This document shows positions 1-12,500 of a stretch of DNA of 64,000 bases, in pieces. The stretch covers positions 28,323,221 to 28,387,220 of the forward strand of contig NC_135014.1 in the NCBI RefSeq assembly GCF_051020955.1, written 5' to 3'. The translations under genes and the position numbers were made by a program. How positions within the stretch are numbered: the first letter of the stretch is position 1; every line of letters starts with the position of its first letter. The stretch comes from Megalopta genalis (taxonomy: Eukaryota > Arthropoda > Insecta > Hymenoptera > Halictidae). The notes below the pieces were generated by a model. It made no database searches and was not told where the DNA came from. It worked only from the letters and a program-made list of their open reading frames with translations.

Positions 1-253
1 TCCGGTGAACGTTTCTTATTCCGGCGATCGCCGGAAGCATTCGTTCGGTAAACGAAGGAAAACGATCGAAAACGGGAGTCTTGTCGCCCGGGCCGCCATC
101 TTGTCGGGCCCGAGACACCGGCGCGGCGGTAAATTCGAAACGGTTCGCGGAAATTACGAAGGTCGAAGGTCCGAATTGCAGTCGGTCTGTAACGAGGTCC
201 GTCGTCGGTCGGTTGCCGTGAAAATGAGAAAACGGAAATTCCATGACCCGCAG

Positions 254-508
254 GACTACGTGACCGTGTACGACGGCTACACGACCAGGGATCCGGTGAT
301 TCTGAAATTCTGCGGGGGCGGGGAACCGGTGCCAGAGGCCACCAGCAGCGGCACGGAGATCCTCGTCGAGTTCACTACGTCTCCTTACGGCACGTTCCTG
401 CAGCCCACGCCTCCGCACTCGCTCCACGGCTTTCAATTAGAAGTGCAAGTACGTGGTAATTCTCTTCAAACATTCAGTAGGGGAGAGAAAACGAGAATAG
501 AAGAGGGA

Positions 509-548
<40 letters not shown>

Positions 549-3500
549 GAAGAAGAGGTAGAGAGCCGAGGAACAGTGTGCTTTACACCTTGCCGAGGTA
601 AAGTACGGCCTGTTCCCGGATCGCATTTAAATGGATAGCTCGAGAGCTCCGTGGCCATTTTTCAGGGCGAACCGGGAACATCCTAGCGACTGTAATAGCT
701 CTCGGCCGCGCCGAGAGCTTCTCTTTAACGTTCGAGCTGTTTCAGTGTCCAGGAATCGTTGCTCTTCGCAATTCCTTGCTCCGGCGATTGATTCCGGACA
801 CGGTAAATGACACGCAGGGAACGTTGCCCGAGGAATCGATCCTTTATAAGCGAAGTCGAGTCTCTAGAGAACTGTATCCGACAGGAACGATGCGTGCTGT
901 TTGCTCCAGAGCGCGATGCTGCGAAACGAACGACGTCTGGGAGACGTGAACAATTTTATAAGTTTTTAACTTTGTCCTAAACAAAGTTTACGGAACAATT
1001 TTATAGTCGGCTATTTTATAGTCCAACTAGTCGCGAATTAACGATTACCTAGATTCCCTGATCCAAGCATACATTGCGATAAGAATGGAGAAATGACCGA
1101 ATAGATAGAATCTTGTAATAATAAATAAATAAATAAATAAATATAGAATCGTTGTAAAGCAACGCGAGTAAATCACTTCTAGATTTCGATAGATTCGGCT
1201 CTTCGCTCTTTTTGACATTGTTACATCGCGTCTCAAAATGATTTTATTAATCAAATTTGTTCATATTTAAAGAGCTATTTAAAGAGTTGAAAGTGTAATA
1301 CTTGCTCGAGTTGCAACATTCAATTTCATACGCACAAAATGCACTAGGTCATGTAAAATGAAGAAACCGTGAGTCGGATGAACTATTTCAAATTTTGCGT
1401 TAATTCTTTTCATCGAAGGCAACGGATTAACATCAATAAACCACCCTTGCAATAGTCATCTTCCCCCTTGCAATAGCATCGTCCCAGGGCAAACAGCGAC
1501 CAACAAAAGCGCCCAAAACGAATCTCGCCCGATGTGGGCGTGGCTCGATCGCTCTCGGCGCCGCCCCTCGGGGCAACTGCCGCTCCGAGCCGGGCCCAGG
1601 ACCCCGTCCCCCGTATTCTCAACTCGTAACCTAACCTTCCAGGTGAAGTTCGTCGACGTGGACTCGCCCACGTACGCGAAGAACAAGCACTGCGAGTTCT
1701 GGCTGCAGGGCAACAGCGGCGGGGTGCTCGCCTCGCCGCGGCACTCGTTGCCGAGGAACAGCACCTGCCTGTACCATCTCCGAGGGGCGGGACCAGCGAT
1801 GCCGAGCCCAACGCCGCCGCGACCATTGCCCAAGTTCCCGGAACAGAGGCCGGGGACCGTGTGGAGAAGGCCGGCGCCAAGGCCGCCGCAGCCGCAGTTC
1901 CGCGTCTGGCTGTCCATCCTGAAGTTCCACGTGGGCACCAGCCTGTCCACCGCCGACGAGGACTGCTCGACGACCCTGATGGTGTGGGACGGCGAGATGA
2001 TGCCGCTGTACGGGTGCAACGACCCCTCCTGGTCCGTTGAACCGCCTTTGATTAATTGCCCGCCGTCCAGACTCTGTTTAGACTTGGCCCCCTACCCCCT
2101 TTCGCGTCGACGTTGCCGCTGATCGCCGCTTTCACGGTCGCTTCGCTTACCGTTCCCGTGGCCTCAGACCCCGCCGCCATTTTTTTCGGCGGTCCGTCCG
2201 CCATTTTAAAACCTTCCAAAAGCGGCTGCTCCTCCTCGTTTCACCCTCGAACGACCGTCGTTTTTATTACTGAACTGCGGGACGCGTTTTCTGTGGATAA
2301 AGATGTCTCTCCAAGTTGTGAATCGTTAACATTTGTCAATGATTTATTATTTTTTGTTGGATATTTTTTGGATCAGATGCTAGATCTGTCGACTCTCGTC
2401 GCGCAGAGCCATGTTTATAAGCGAGAAGGAGAGCTTGCAACGAGCCTCGGGTTGTAAGAAGCAGCGACTTTGCTTCTATTCCTGTGATCTTAATGGTTAT
2501 TTATTGATACAGTAAATTCTCCCTAATTGACGCTCAGATTATGGACAATTTGAGGAAAAGAGATACGATTATTCGAGTCCTGCGGCCCTTTTTTACAGTT
2601 GTCGACGATCCGTGACTATAAAAACAAGCCGCGAAGCTCCAATAATCGTATCCTCTCTTCCAAAATTGCCCATTTTTGTGAACAATCTGAGCGTCAATTA
2701 CCGAGAACTTACTGTACTAAGTCACGATTCTTCGATCCTCGCGGCTCGTCTTCGCAGAAACTCTTTTATAGAAAAAACTGGAGTAAAAACGCCGACTTAA
2801 CTTCTTTATTTCCAACCTTTTGCCACAATTCGAAGGCAATTCAGAACTTGATAATCACAGGGCTCGAATTGCGGGCACCTCGAGCTACAGTAATGTCTCT
2901 TTAATCAACGCTCAGATTGCCCACAAGAATGGACAATTTGAGAAGAGGAGATACGATTGTTCGAGCCTTGTGATTCGTATTTTATGGCTATCGATCGTCA
3001 AGAACTATAAAAACGAATTGCAAGGCTCGAATAATCATTGCGCCTCGTTTCTATAATTACCGATTCTCAACTATAAAAACGATCCGCGAAGCTCCAATAA
3101 TCGTATCTCCTCTTCAAAAATTCTTCAATTTTGCGTACAATTTAAACGTCAATTAGGGAGACATTACTGTACTCCGCGATTCGCGATAGTCGACGATTGC
3201 CACGCGCCGATGCAAACAGGCGATCGAAGAAATCATTAAAAGTCGTCCGAGGCTTAACCCTAGAAAGATAACCATATGACAACGTACGTAAAAGATAACC
3301 ATACGTTTCAGAGGCGCATGCTTTTCTAAGGCGTCAATTTTATACTAACAATGGATATTTATTTAAGTTAATCTAGTCATTTTAAAGGTTTGGCATTATT
3401 GTAAAAATAAAATGCATTTATATTATATTTTTTTATATTTTAAGTAATTTTAAACTTAAATCACTAGACCTCTATGAAAAATTAACAAAAATCAACAGTC

Positions 3501-6500
3501 TTCGCAGGCGCCTCTGCGACGTAGGTTATCTTTCTCGGGTTAAAGCTGAAGCTAATTCCAGAAGCAAAAGCAAAACGAAGTCGGACTTAGCACGGTAATC
3601 CTCCGTGGAATTTTGTGTTCCGCAGCGAGAAGGAGCAGGCGAAGCGAGCAGACAAGTCGAACGAGCCCTCGCGACCCCTGGTGGGTCGACCGGCGGGCAA
3701 CACGACCCTGCTGGCCCGGTACTGCAAGGACAAGGTGCCCAGGACCTGCGACCACGCGATCCTGCAGAACACCAGTCGGCCCTGTTCGCTGGGGGAGAGC
3801 TTCGTCTCGAGCGGGAACACCTTGACCATCGAGATGAGGATGGTCGAGTCGACGGCTCTCAGGCGAGTATGGGCGACGTCGAACGGTCCCCAACCGGACG
3901 ACGAAGAGGGTTAAAAAAAAAAAGGAACGCCGGGGCTGCGTTTCAATTACCGGGCACCCGTGTGTCGGTCGCTCGCGTGCCGCGTTCCGTTCGAAGCCCG
4001 CGCGTATCGATCGAGAAACCGTGCGTCGTGTTTTCTCGCGGATGCAGAGACCCGGAGGATCGCCGGGAAAACGAGCTTTTATTGCCCGGCGAACGGCCGC
4101 TCGTTAACGCACGATACGCCGCCATGTTCCCGGCTGATGAGGACGCGCTCCGTGCCGGGCTAATCGATCCAGCCAATTTTTGGGGACGTCGGCCGCGTTG
4201 GTAAACAACCGCCGCAAACCGTCCACGAAATTTTCGCCGCCGCGTCCGGGAACTTTCGCGATCATTTGCCGGCGTCTGGCCGGCCGAAAGACCCCTGACC
4301 CTTTCGTTGTCGAGAGGTCAACGAAGCGAAAGGAGAGCCGAGGCAGCGGCACAGTGTTAACCCTTTCACGGCGGGCCATTCTCGCAAGCGTCACGTTCGC
4401 GATTCTTAGAACAATTTCGAGCTGTGCTCGGATATTTTTAGAACATACTTTCCGAGATATTTCTTGCGGTATTGTATTAGGTCTTGTATTATTTTATTTA
4501 TTACGTTGTTCGTCATTTTATTCAACTGTGCGAAATTGTTTCCTTTCTTCCTGGACGCGCGATGCGACGAGAAACGAAGCGAATTCGACGTCGATTACGA
4601 CGCGACCATAACCACGGGCTCCGTTAGCTTCTCGTCGGTCGGACGACGACGACGCGATTTTGTCGTTTATATCATCTAATTAACAATCTAATCAGGACGC
4701 GGCGTAACGGGGGATCGTCGCGCGGTCCTTTCCGTCCGATTTCAGTTCCGATCGCGCGTCGCGAACGGATGTTCGAGCCTCCCCGAGTGTTTTAATCGCT
4801 CGAGAGGGCTCGCTTTTTAATTCGATGTAAAGGGGGAAGCTCCGCCGATCAAGAAATAATTACCGGCTGGGGGCTGGTCGGGGTTGATAAAGGCAGGGCC
4901 AGGACGGTCGCCGTCAGGTATAAAGGATTAAGTAGACCGTGCGACGCATCCGCGTTCCGTTGTTCTTCTGTGTCGGATATGCCACGCTTCAACACCCGCT
5001 CCCCTGTAAATAATAATCAGCAAAAAGGTGTAAATAACCTCTTCGGAGCCTCCGGAGGTGAAGGAACGCGGACGAGCCCGCGCCCTACGGGGTATAATTA
5101 CGGAAGCATCGGAGGCGATGCGCGATCAATGCTTCTTCTCTCTCTCATTTCGGTTTCATTCCGTCGCCCGTCTTCGTTCGAGCCTCCTCTTCTCTCGATT
5201 TCATCGCTGAACTCGTGAATTCCTCCAAAACGGCGCTGGTTCAATTTTTTAATGAAGTCAAAGTCGTGTAAAACTCGGTGGTTTATCGAGACGATTTATC
5301 CGATATAATCGAACCCGGAGAATGGAGTCGTGAATTTTTGATTACATCAGTCGACGCATTTTGATTATTTTATGAAAATAGTATTAAGCTATTTATGTAA
5401 AGAAATCATTGGTTTAGGAGATATACATTAATTTTAACACTAGAATTATATCGGAGCAGTCAAAATGGCTGGTTTTTGATTTTTTATTTTACTGTTCTTG
5501 AAGAGAAATGAAATACTTTTAGGAGAAATTTTTAGGCGCGCCTATTTTATTGCAGTACATATTATAACATAAATTATGCGAGACTTCGATAAATCCAAAA
5601 TCCAAAATGCTCGAATAATCGTACCCGCTCTTCCCAAAATTGTCGATTTTTGGACAATTAAAATCCAAGGGCGAATCAGGGAGAATTTACTATAATTTGT
5701 ACAGCGTTTCGCCGGCCAACTTGGGACAATGAAACTTCGTTCGATCGAAGTTCAACCGATTCTGCGAAGAACAATGGGATTATCTCTCGGACATATGTAG
5801 CCGGCTCGAATAACATAATCCAATATGGCGGCCGCTGCGACGCCGCCAGTCGATAATTCGAAGTTCTCGGGTTCCCCGGCGAGAGACAAGAAATTTCGTA
5901 GATTTTTAGGGGAGAATAACGAGAGAATAACTTGCGTTCGAACGGGAATTAACTGGGAACTTTTGGGAAACGGGGTGAACGGGGGTGAAAGGGGGGGCTC
6001 CGGGAATATATTTCTCCGGCCGATATTTCCCGTTTTAAGCGACCGTGCCGCGGAATTTCCGTGACTTCCGCTTACCCGCTCGGTTTTCTCCGGGAAAAAT
6101 CGCTCCTTATAAATAACTGATATCAGACGCGTCGGGTGGGATAAGGCGGGGGGAGGGCGCAAAGGGGACACGGTAAGAGCTAGCACGAACGAAAACGTGC
6201 AAGTGCGGCAGATATTGCTCCTCGTCGCCATAAAACCGTTCGCATTCTTCGCTTGTAACGTTCTGTATCGATTTCACGGGAGCCAGTACCGCGAGCAAAT
6301 TTTCTCTGAATTTATATTCAATCCGTTCCCTCTTCGCGATCCATTGGATCACGGGGAAAAAACGTTTCGGATCGACGTGTTTGGCAAATAACGAGATATT
6401 GGCTGCCGCAGCCGAGGATTCGCCACCCTTGTGCACCCGGCATTATTTTCATCCTCGGCCTCGATCTATAGCGGAGCACGACGTATTCGACTAATCTTTA

Positions 6501-9500
6501 ACCCTTTGCGGTCGGAGCTATTTCAACTAGAAATCCAAAATACTTTTCTCCGGTATTTTTTTTAGTATTTTCAATGTTTACTGTTACTTTTCTATGGTAT
6601 TTCACTTTTGTGCAACTCAGTGCATTTCATACATGTAAAATTGAATTTTGTGACTCGTGCAGCAGTCACACTAAATGTTAACAAATATGAGAATGTTCAA
6701 ATTATTTTGAAACGTGACATAACAATTCTTAATGCCGCCTTAGAGTCGCCACTCGAGCGCAAAGGGTTAAATTAGCCAGCTCTAAACGATAACAATAACT
6801 TAAATTTTGATGTTATTAAATTATTATTAAATTATTATTAAATTATTATCAAATTTTAGATTCAAATTACGATAACAATAATAATAATAACAATTCGTAA
6901 CGCATATCCTTGTAATTATTTCTAACACTATCGACAAATGTATTATTTGAATTAAAAATTTCCACGGTAAAATTATTTACTTAAACGGTTTAAAAAATTG
7001 ATCGAGGTGTGTAAAAATGATGCCGGGTCAACTTGGTGCCAGCCTTTAGCCAGTCAGCTGTGCTCGACGAGTATACTCGTCACGGAGAAGTGGCAGTATT
7101 TCTCTAAGTATTATATTATAAGTATTCTAAGTATTATATAATATTATAAATATCACAGTATAAGTATTCCAAGCATTATACCACAGCAAACTGTTTAAAA
7201 AGCTCGTCGACGAACGCGGTTGCGCCGATGATCGCTAAGTCGATGATCGCTTAGTTCGATCGCAATTCTAAGTATTATATAATATTATAAATATCACAGT
7301 ATAAGTATTCCAAGCATTGTACCACAGCAAACTGGTTGAAAAGCTCGTCGATGATCGCTAAGTCGATGATCGCTTAGTTCGATCGCAATTCTAAGTATTA
7401 TATAATATTATAAATATCACAGTATAAGTATTCCAAGCATTGTACCACAGCAAACTGGTTGAAAAGCTCGTCGACGATCGCTAAGTCGATGATCGCTTAA
7501 TTCGTTTTCCAAATATTGTTGGTGTGATTTTCCTCACTGTTCGCCCGCAGGCCAGTGAATTTCCGTGCCCTGTACGAGTTCGTCGATATCCATCAGGACG
7601 GGGATCCTTACGGGAACGGGCCATGCCAGAGGATCTTCTACAGCCGTAATCGGGATCACTATCCTGATCGTAGATTCCAGGCTCCGCGCGATATCTTCCT
7701 TTACGGTCGGGGCGGTTCGAAGAACATCAGGTGAGATATTCCTCCGGCTCGCCGGATATCTTTTCTATCAACTTTCCTCTCTCTCTCTCTCGCTCTCGCT
7801 CTCTCTCTTTCTCTCTCGCGAGAACAGATTCCGAAAACTTGTCATCAGAATTCTCCGCTCGTTCTTCCGAAAGAAAGATGAGGTCGCGACCCAGTTTCAA
7901 GTCTTCGACACGTGCGAATATAACAAGCCCGATTCGATGTAACACTTTCATTCGAGCCGAGAGTCGAGCAGATATTATATATATATGGAAACTCTGAATT
8001 TGTTATACGAGGCTTGTTGCACAATATCGGAACGATTATCGCGAATTTTTGTGAGAAATAAAAATTGTCCGCATCGATTGCCAGAGATAGAGACTGAATA
8101 GCTTCCTTTCTTTAACCCCCAAAAACAATTGCATTAGAAACGTTTTCTTTTTGCACAATTTTTCTTACGATTATTTTTATCATCGTATAATCAATAATAC
8201 AAGTATTTTTATTATTATTATAGTAATTGACGGCGGTCTCGCAGACCGGCAATAGCAGTTACGATTACTTAAGCTAAGGGTTGATTTGCGTTGCAATGCA
8301 CATTCAAAATAATCGATTTATTATATAATTATATAATTTATTAATAGATTTATTATACATTATATAATTATAAAATCCCTTTCGAATTATAACCGCCGAA
8401 TTTCGTCGTCGCAAACGCGTCCGCGATCCGCGGTCCGACGACGATAAAACCGAATTACACCCCGCAGACGCGCGTCGAGTGGCTCGAATAAATTCGTAAA
8501 CGGTCCCGGCGGCGCCTCGGCCGACAATTCCGCGGAAGGAACGGCCGCGGAAAACGGTGGTACGGATTAAATAAAGGACAGGCTGAAGGGTGGCTGGAGA
8601 AATTCGCCGATTGACGCGCAAAGATTGAATCCGCCGCAGAGGAAAGGGGGCCACCGCAGTCCGGGGGATCCAAGCCGGCGGGGGTGGTGGCCGTTTCTGG
8701 AGGAAAATAAAAGATCCAACGAGGACAAACTCGTCGTCCGTCGGTGCTTTAACGGCGGCGGGCCCTTTATGCGCGAGCGATTCCGCGATTTCGAATGAGA
8801 CGCGCGTCAGCGGCGTCCCTTTGTTCGGCCGGCGAAGCGATAACGCCCCCGTAAATAGTCCCTTTGTGGGTCGTGACGATTTTTTCCCCTCTTTTTCCCC
8901 CTCCCCCGCTTCTTTTTCGACCTCCTTCGGCGACGAAACAGAGAGTGGGGGCAAAAAGAAACCGAGAATCAATGTTTCTTCCCCCGCGCCGCGCCGCGCC
9001 GTCGCTGGATTTTCAAGCGCGGAGAACTTCTTCGCGGCCGACTCGCCGGGCCCCGGGGCTACGGAGGATTTGTCTTTCGAACGGCCATTTTCCAGCCGAA
9101 CTATTCAGTGTTCCCAGCGATATTCGGACAAAAGGCGCTTCCGGAAGCGCGGCGATCCGCGGCAAGCGATTTTCGCGGCGATACCGTCGGTTCACGGACT
9201 CGCGATCTCCACCGACGGAATCGATTTGAATCGAGATCCAATCGATTTCGTCCCTTGTCGAATTAATTGCGATCTAGATTTCCGTTCGAAATCTATTGTA
9301 ATTTAATGTAAAAATTGTAAAGTCTACTGAAATTTAAACTTCCGTTAACAATCCGTTATAATTCAAAAACCGTGTAAAAAGTCTACTACAAATCAATTGC
9401 ATCCCTTGTAAAATTAATTGCAATCTAGATTCCCATTAGAAGTTTATCGTAATTTAACATTTTGATTTATGTTTCTATTAAAAATCTACCGAAATTTAAA

Positions 9501-12500
9501 CTTCTATTACAGATCCATTATAATTTAATTTCGCGTCTACCACCTAAAAAATCTACCACAAACCAGATTTCCATCGCTGTTTAAAATTAATTACAATCTA
9601 GATTTATGTATAAAATTCTACTGTAATTCAATATTTTCATTTAAGTTTCTATAAAAAGAATCTACTAAAATTTGAACTACTGTGAAAAATCTATCATAAT
9701 TCGATTTCGCGTAAAAAATCTACTACAAATGAAAATTTCATCCCTTATAAAATTAATTATAATCTAGATTTTCATTAGAAATCTATCGCAGTTTAACATT
9801 GTAATTTAAGTGGCTATTAAAATTTACTAAAATTTTGAAAATCTACTACAAATGAATTCCACCCTTTATAAAATTAACTACAATCTAGATTTCCATTAAA
9901 AATCTATCGCAGTTTAACATTGTAATTTAAGTTGCTATTAAAATTTACTAAAATTTTGAAAATCTACTACAAATGAATTCCACCCTTTATAAAATTAACT
10001 ACAATCTAGATTTCCATTAAAAATCTATCGCAATTTAACATTTTTATTTAACTTTCTATTAAAAATTTACTAAAATTTCTAGAATCTCTTATAATTCACT
10101 CTCTCGCGTAAAAAATCTACCGCAAATCATTTTCATCCCTTGTAAACTTCCTATAAAAAAAATCTACCGAAATCTAAACTTCCGTTAAAAATCCATCACA
10201 ATTCCAGATTCGCAACGATCGTCAATCGTACTCGGTCGACGGAAGTAGCGTCTTATCGGCTCGCGTCGTCAACGCCGTGATTTATTCGCGAAGGGTCCTC
10301 GGTTAGGTTTCCGCGCGCGCGCGATGTCCGCGTGTTTGCATTGCGATCTCGCGGCGTTTGTAAAACGGTCTTTTTCGAGGCCTCGGTGCGCGCTCTCCGA
10401 CGGTGCTCGTAGAGCGCCGTCGTGTTTCCCGACGTCGGTGAAAACGTTCCGAATCGCTTCGTCGGCGAACCGTGGATAGTCGACGGGATGAAAATCGCTT
10501 TGCACGCGATCGGCGATCGGCCGGCCGGCCGCGGCGGCATCGACCGGGAAAGCGGCTCCTTTGCGTGGCCGACCGGCCATGTAAACTCGATCGAGTGTTG
10601 AAAGTGTGCAGCCGAGAACGGATTTTCCAGCTGCGTGTACCGGTTCGAGGGCGAGCACGACGAGATCGTCAAGCTGAGGTTCAACAAGCTGCTGAACGGG
10701 AATCGGACATGCCGCAGCGTCTCCAGCTCGGACTTCAGCCGGCTGCTTTGCGTCGGCTCCGACAACTTCTCCGTGAAGGTATGCGCCCCGTCGTTCCTGC
10801 GATTTTGCTCTTTCGAACGCTCGGCAACCCCCGCGAAAGAAAATTTGCGGACGTACGAGGAGCCTCGGCCGGAAAGTATCCGTCTTTTTTCACGCACAAT
10901 GGCCCGCGGAATTGTTCGTACGCCTTTTCAATATAACCTTCGCAATACGGTAATGTTTCAGCGTAATGTTTAAAGCGTCAATTGGAGAGTCAATTGCAGC
11001 GTCAATTAGGGAATACAATCGACGCTCCTAAAAATTGGACAATTTCGGAAGAGGTGGTACGATTATTCAGCCTTGCAACTCGTTCTTATAGTTACCAATT
11101 GTCAACAATTATAAAAAGACGAGCTACAAGGCTCGAATAATGGTATCTCCTCTTCCCAAATTGTCCATTTTTGTGGAGAATCTGAGCGTCAATTAGGGAG
11201 ACATTACTGTAACTTTCTTAAAATTGGACGAAGATGATAGAGGGATGATAAAGGGATGATATCGTTCTTAGATGACAGAGGAACTACTCTGCTAGACGAT
11301 GACTAAAATGCTTTTTCTTCTTAATTTTGCTATTACTTGGAATGACAGAAAAATATAAAAGACTCTCGGTTTTTTTTAGGAACCTATAAAGAGAAAACTT
11401 AAAAAAATATCTTTCGTGTGTCTTGGTGACATGTGCACGCTAAAAATTAAAAAGTTAAAAGACGAGAGTCTTTTATTCGTTTTTTGCCATTCCAACTAGA
11501 TACCGGAATTAAAGAGAAACATTTTAGTCATCGTCTATCATCGCGATAGTCACCCTCTATCATCTAAAAGTGATATCGTCCTCTATCATCCCTCTGTCAT
11601 CGCTCTATCATCCCTCTATAATCTTAGCTCAATTTTAAAAGAAAGTCACCGCATTTTAAAAGGCATTCGAATACTTTTGCGAGCCACTGTATCTCAATGT
11701 CCCGTCGAAGCAAAATTCTACTCGCCGTTTATGTTGAATTCTCGCAAATCTCCTCAATGTTGTCTTCTTCGCATCAAATTTAACTATAAATTCGCGTCGC
11801 GAACGTAGATCGTCCTCGCGTTTTAATTGAGGAGAGAGTCGTCGTTCAACGGAAGAGGAATGCTTCCAAGGGATGAACCAAGACCTCGGGAATTGCAATA
11901 ACCATTATTTCGCTCTGCAAAAAGGTGAAATCGGGTCCAGCAGACCATTCCCAAATCTCCGAGACACTCTTAGTTCTTCTTTTATCATGAAGAAGCGGAA
12001 TTTCGTCTCCTGTATTGTCCAGTAGATTATTTTTCCACGCGTATCTGCTTTCAACCCCTTGCCGCGCCATTTTCTTTATAGTCGCGGTGATCAGTGTTTT
12101 TAATCGAAAATAATTCTTCGAAAAAAGAGTGACCCTCGCATCAGGCATCTCCGTATCAAAGAGGACGTATATAGTTATCGTTGCAAAAGATCAACCCTCT
12201 CGGCACCCTTCTGCACCAAAAAGAAGCGGATCGCCGATCGAATTTCGCGCGCCGAGAAAGTCTAAACAACGGCTGCTCGGCCCTCGATATCGCCGTGCCG
12301 GGTGCACGCGGGGACAATAAGGGGCAAGGAAGTTTAAACAGCAACACCCCCGAGTCGCTGTTCGATAAGCCGGAGCGTGTTCGCAGCTCCGTACGAGGGC
12401 TAATTGCGATCGCGCGAACGCGGCGGCAGCCCGGGCCTCGCGTATAACAGGTTAACGAGGCTTTCGCCGTGCCGAACGGCCGAACAAATCTGAGTGTCCC

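Larger units (their letters stand above)
3863..7550 (+). other. Intron 3 of the CUB/LDLa gene: content
   Basis: This intron holds a CpG-rich unannotated portion at about 3900-5220, a half copy of MITE family A (5588-5692), a TTAA-flanked element (6498-6770) and a tandem array (7121-7510) right before the next exon. Open frames in the GC-rich part have no recognisable domain and no splice-phase support. Confidence 0.5.

Noticed and set aside
2032..3625. CRISPR-like spaced repeats
   Set aside because: Recurring GATACGATTATTCGAG motifs are the two arms of palindromic MITEs, not direct repeats with spacers.
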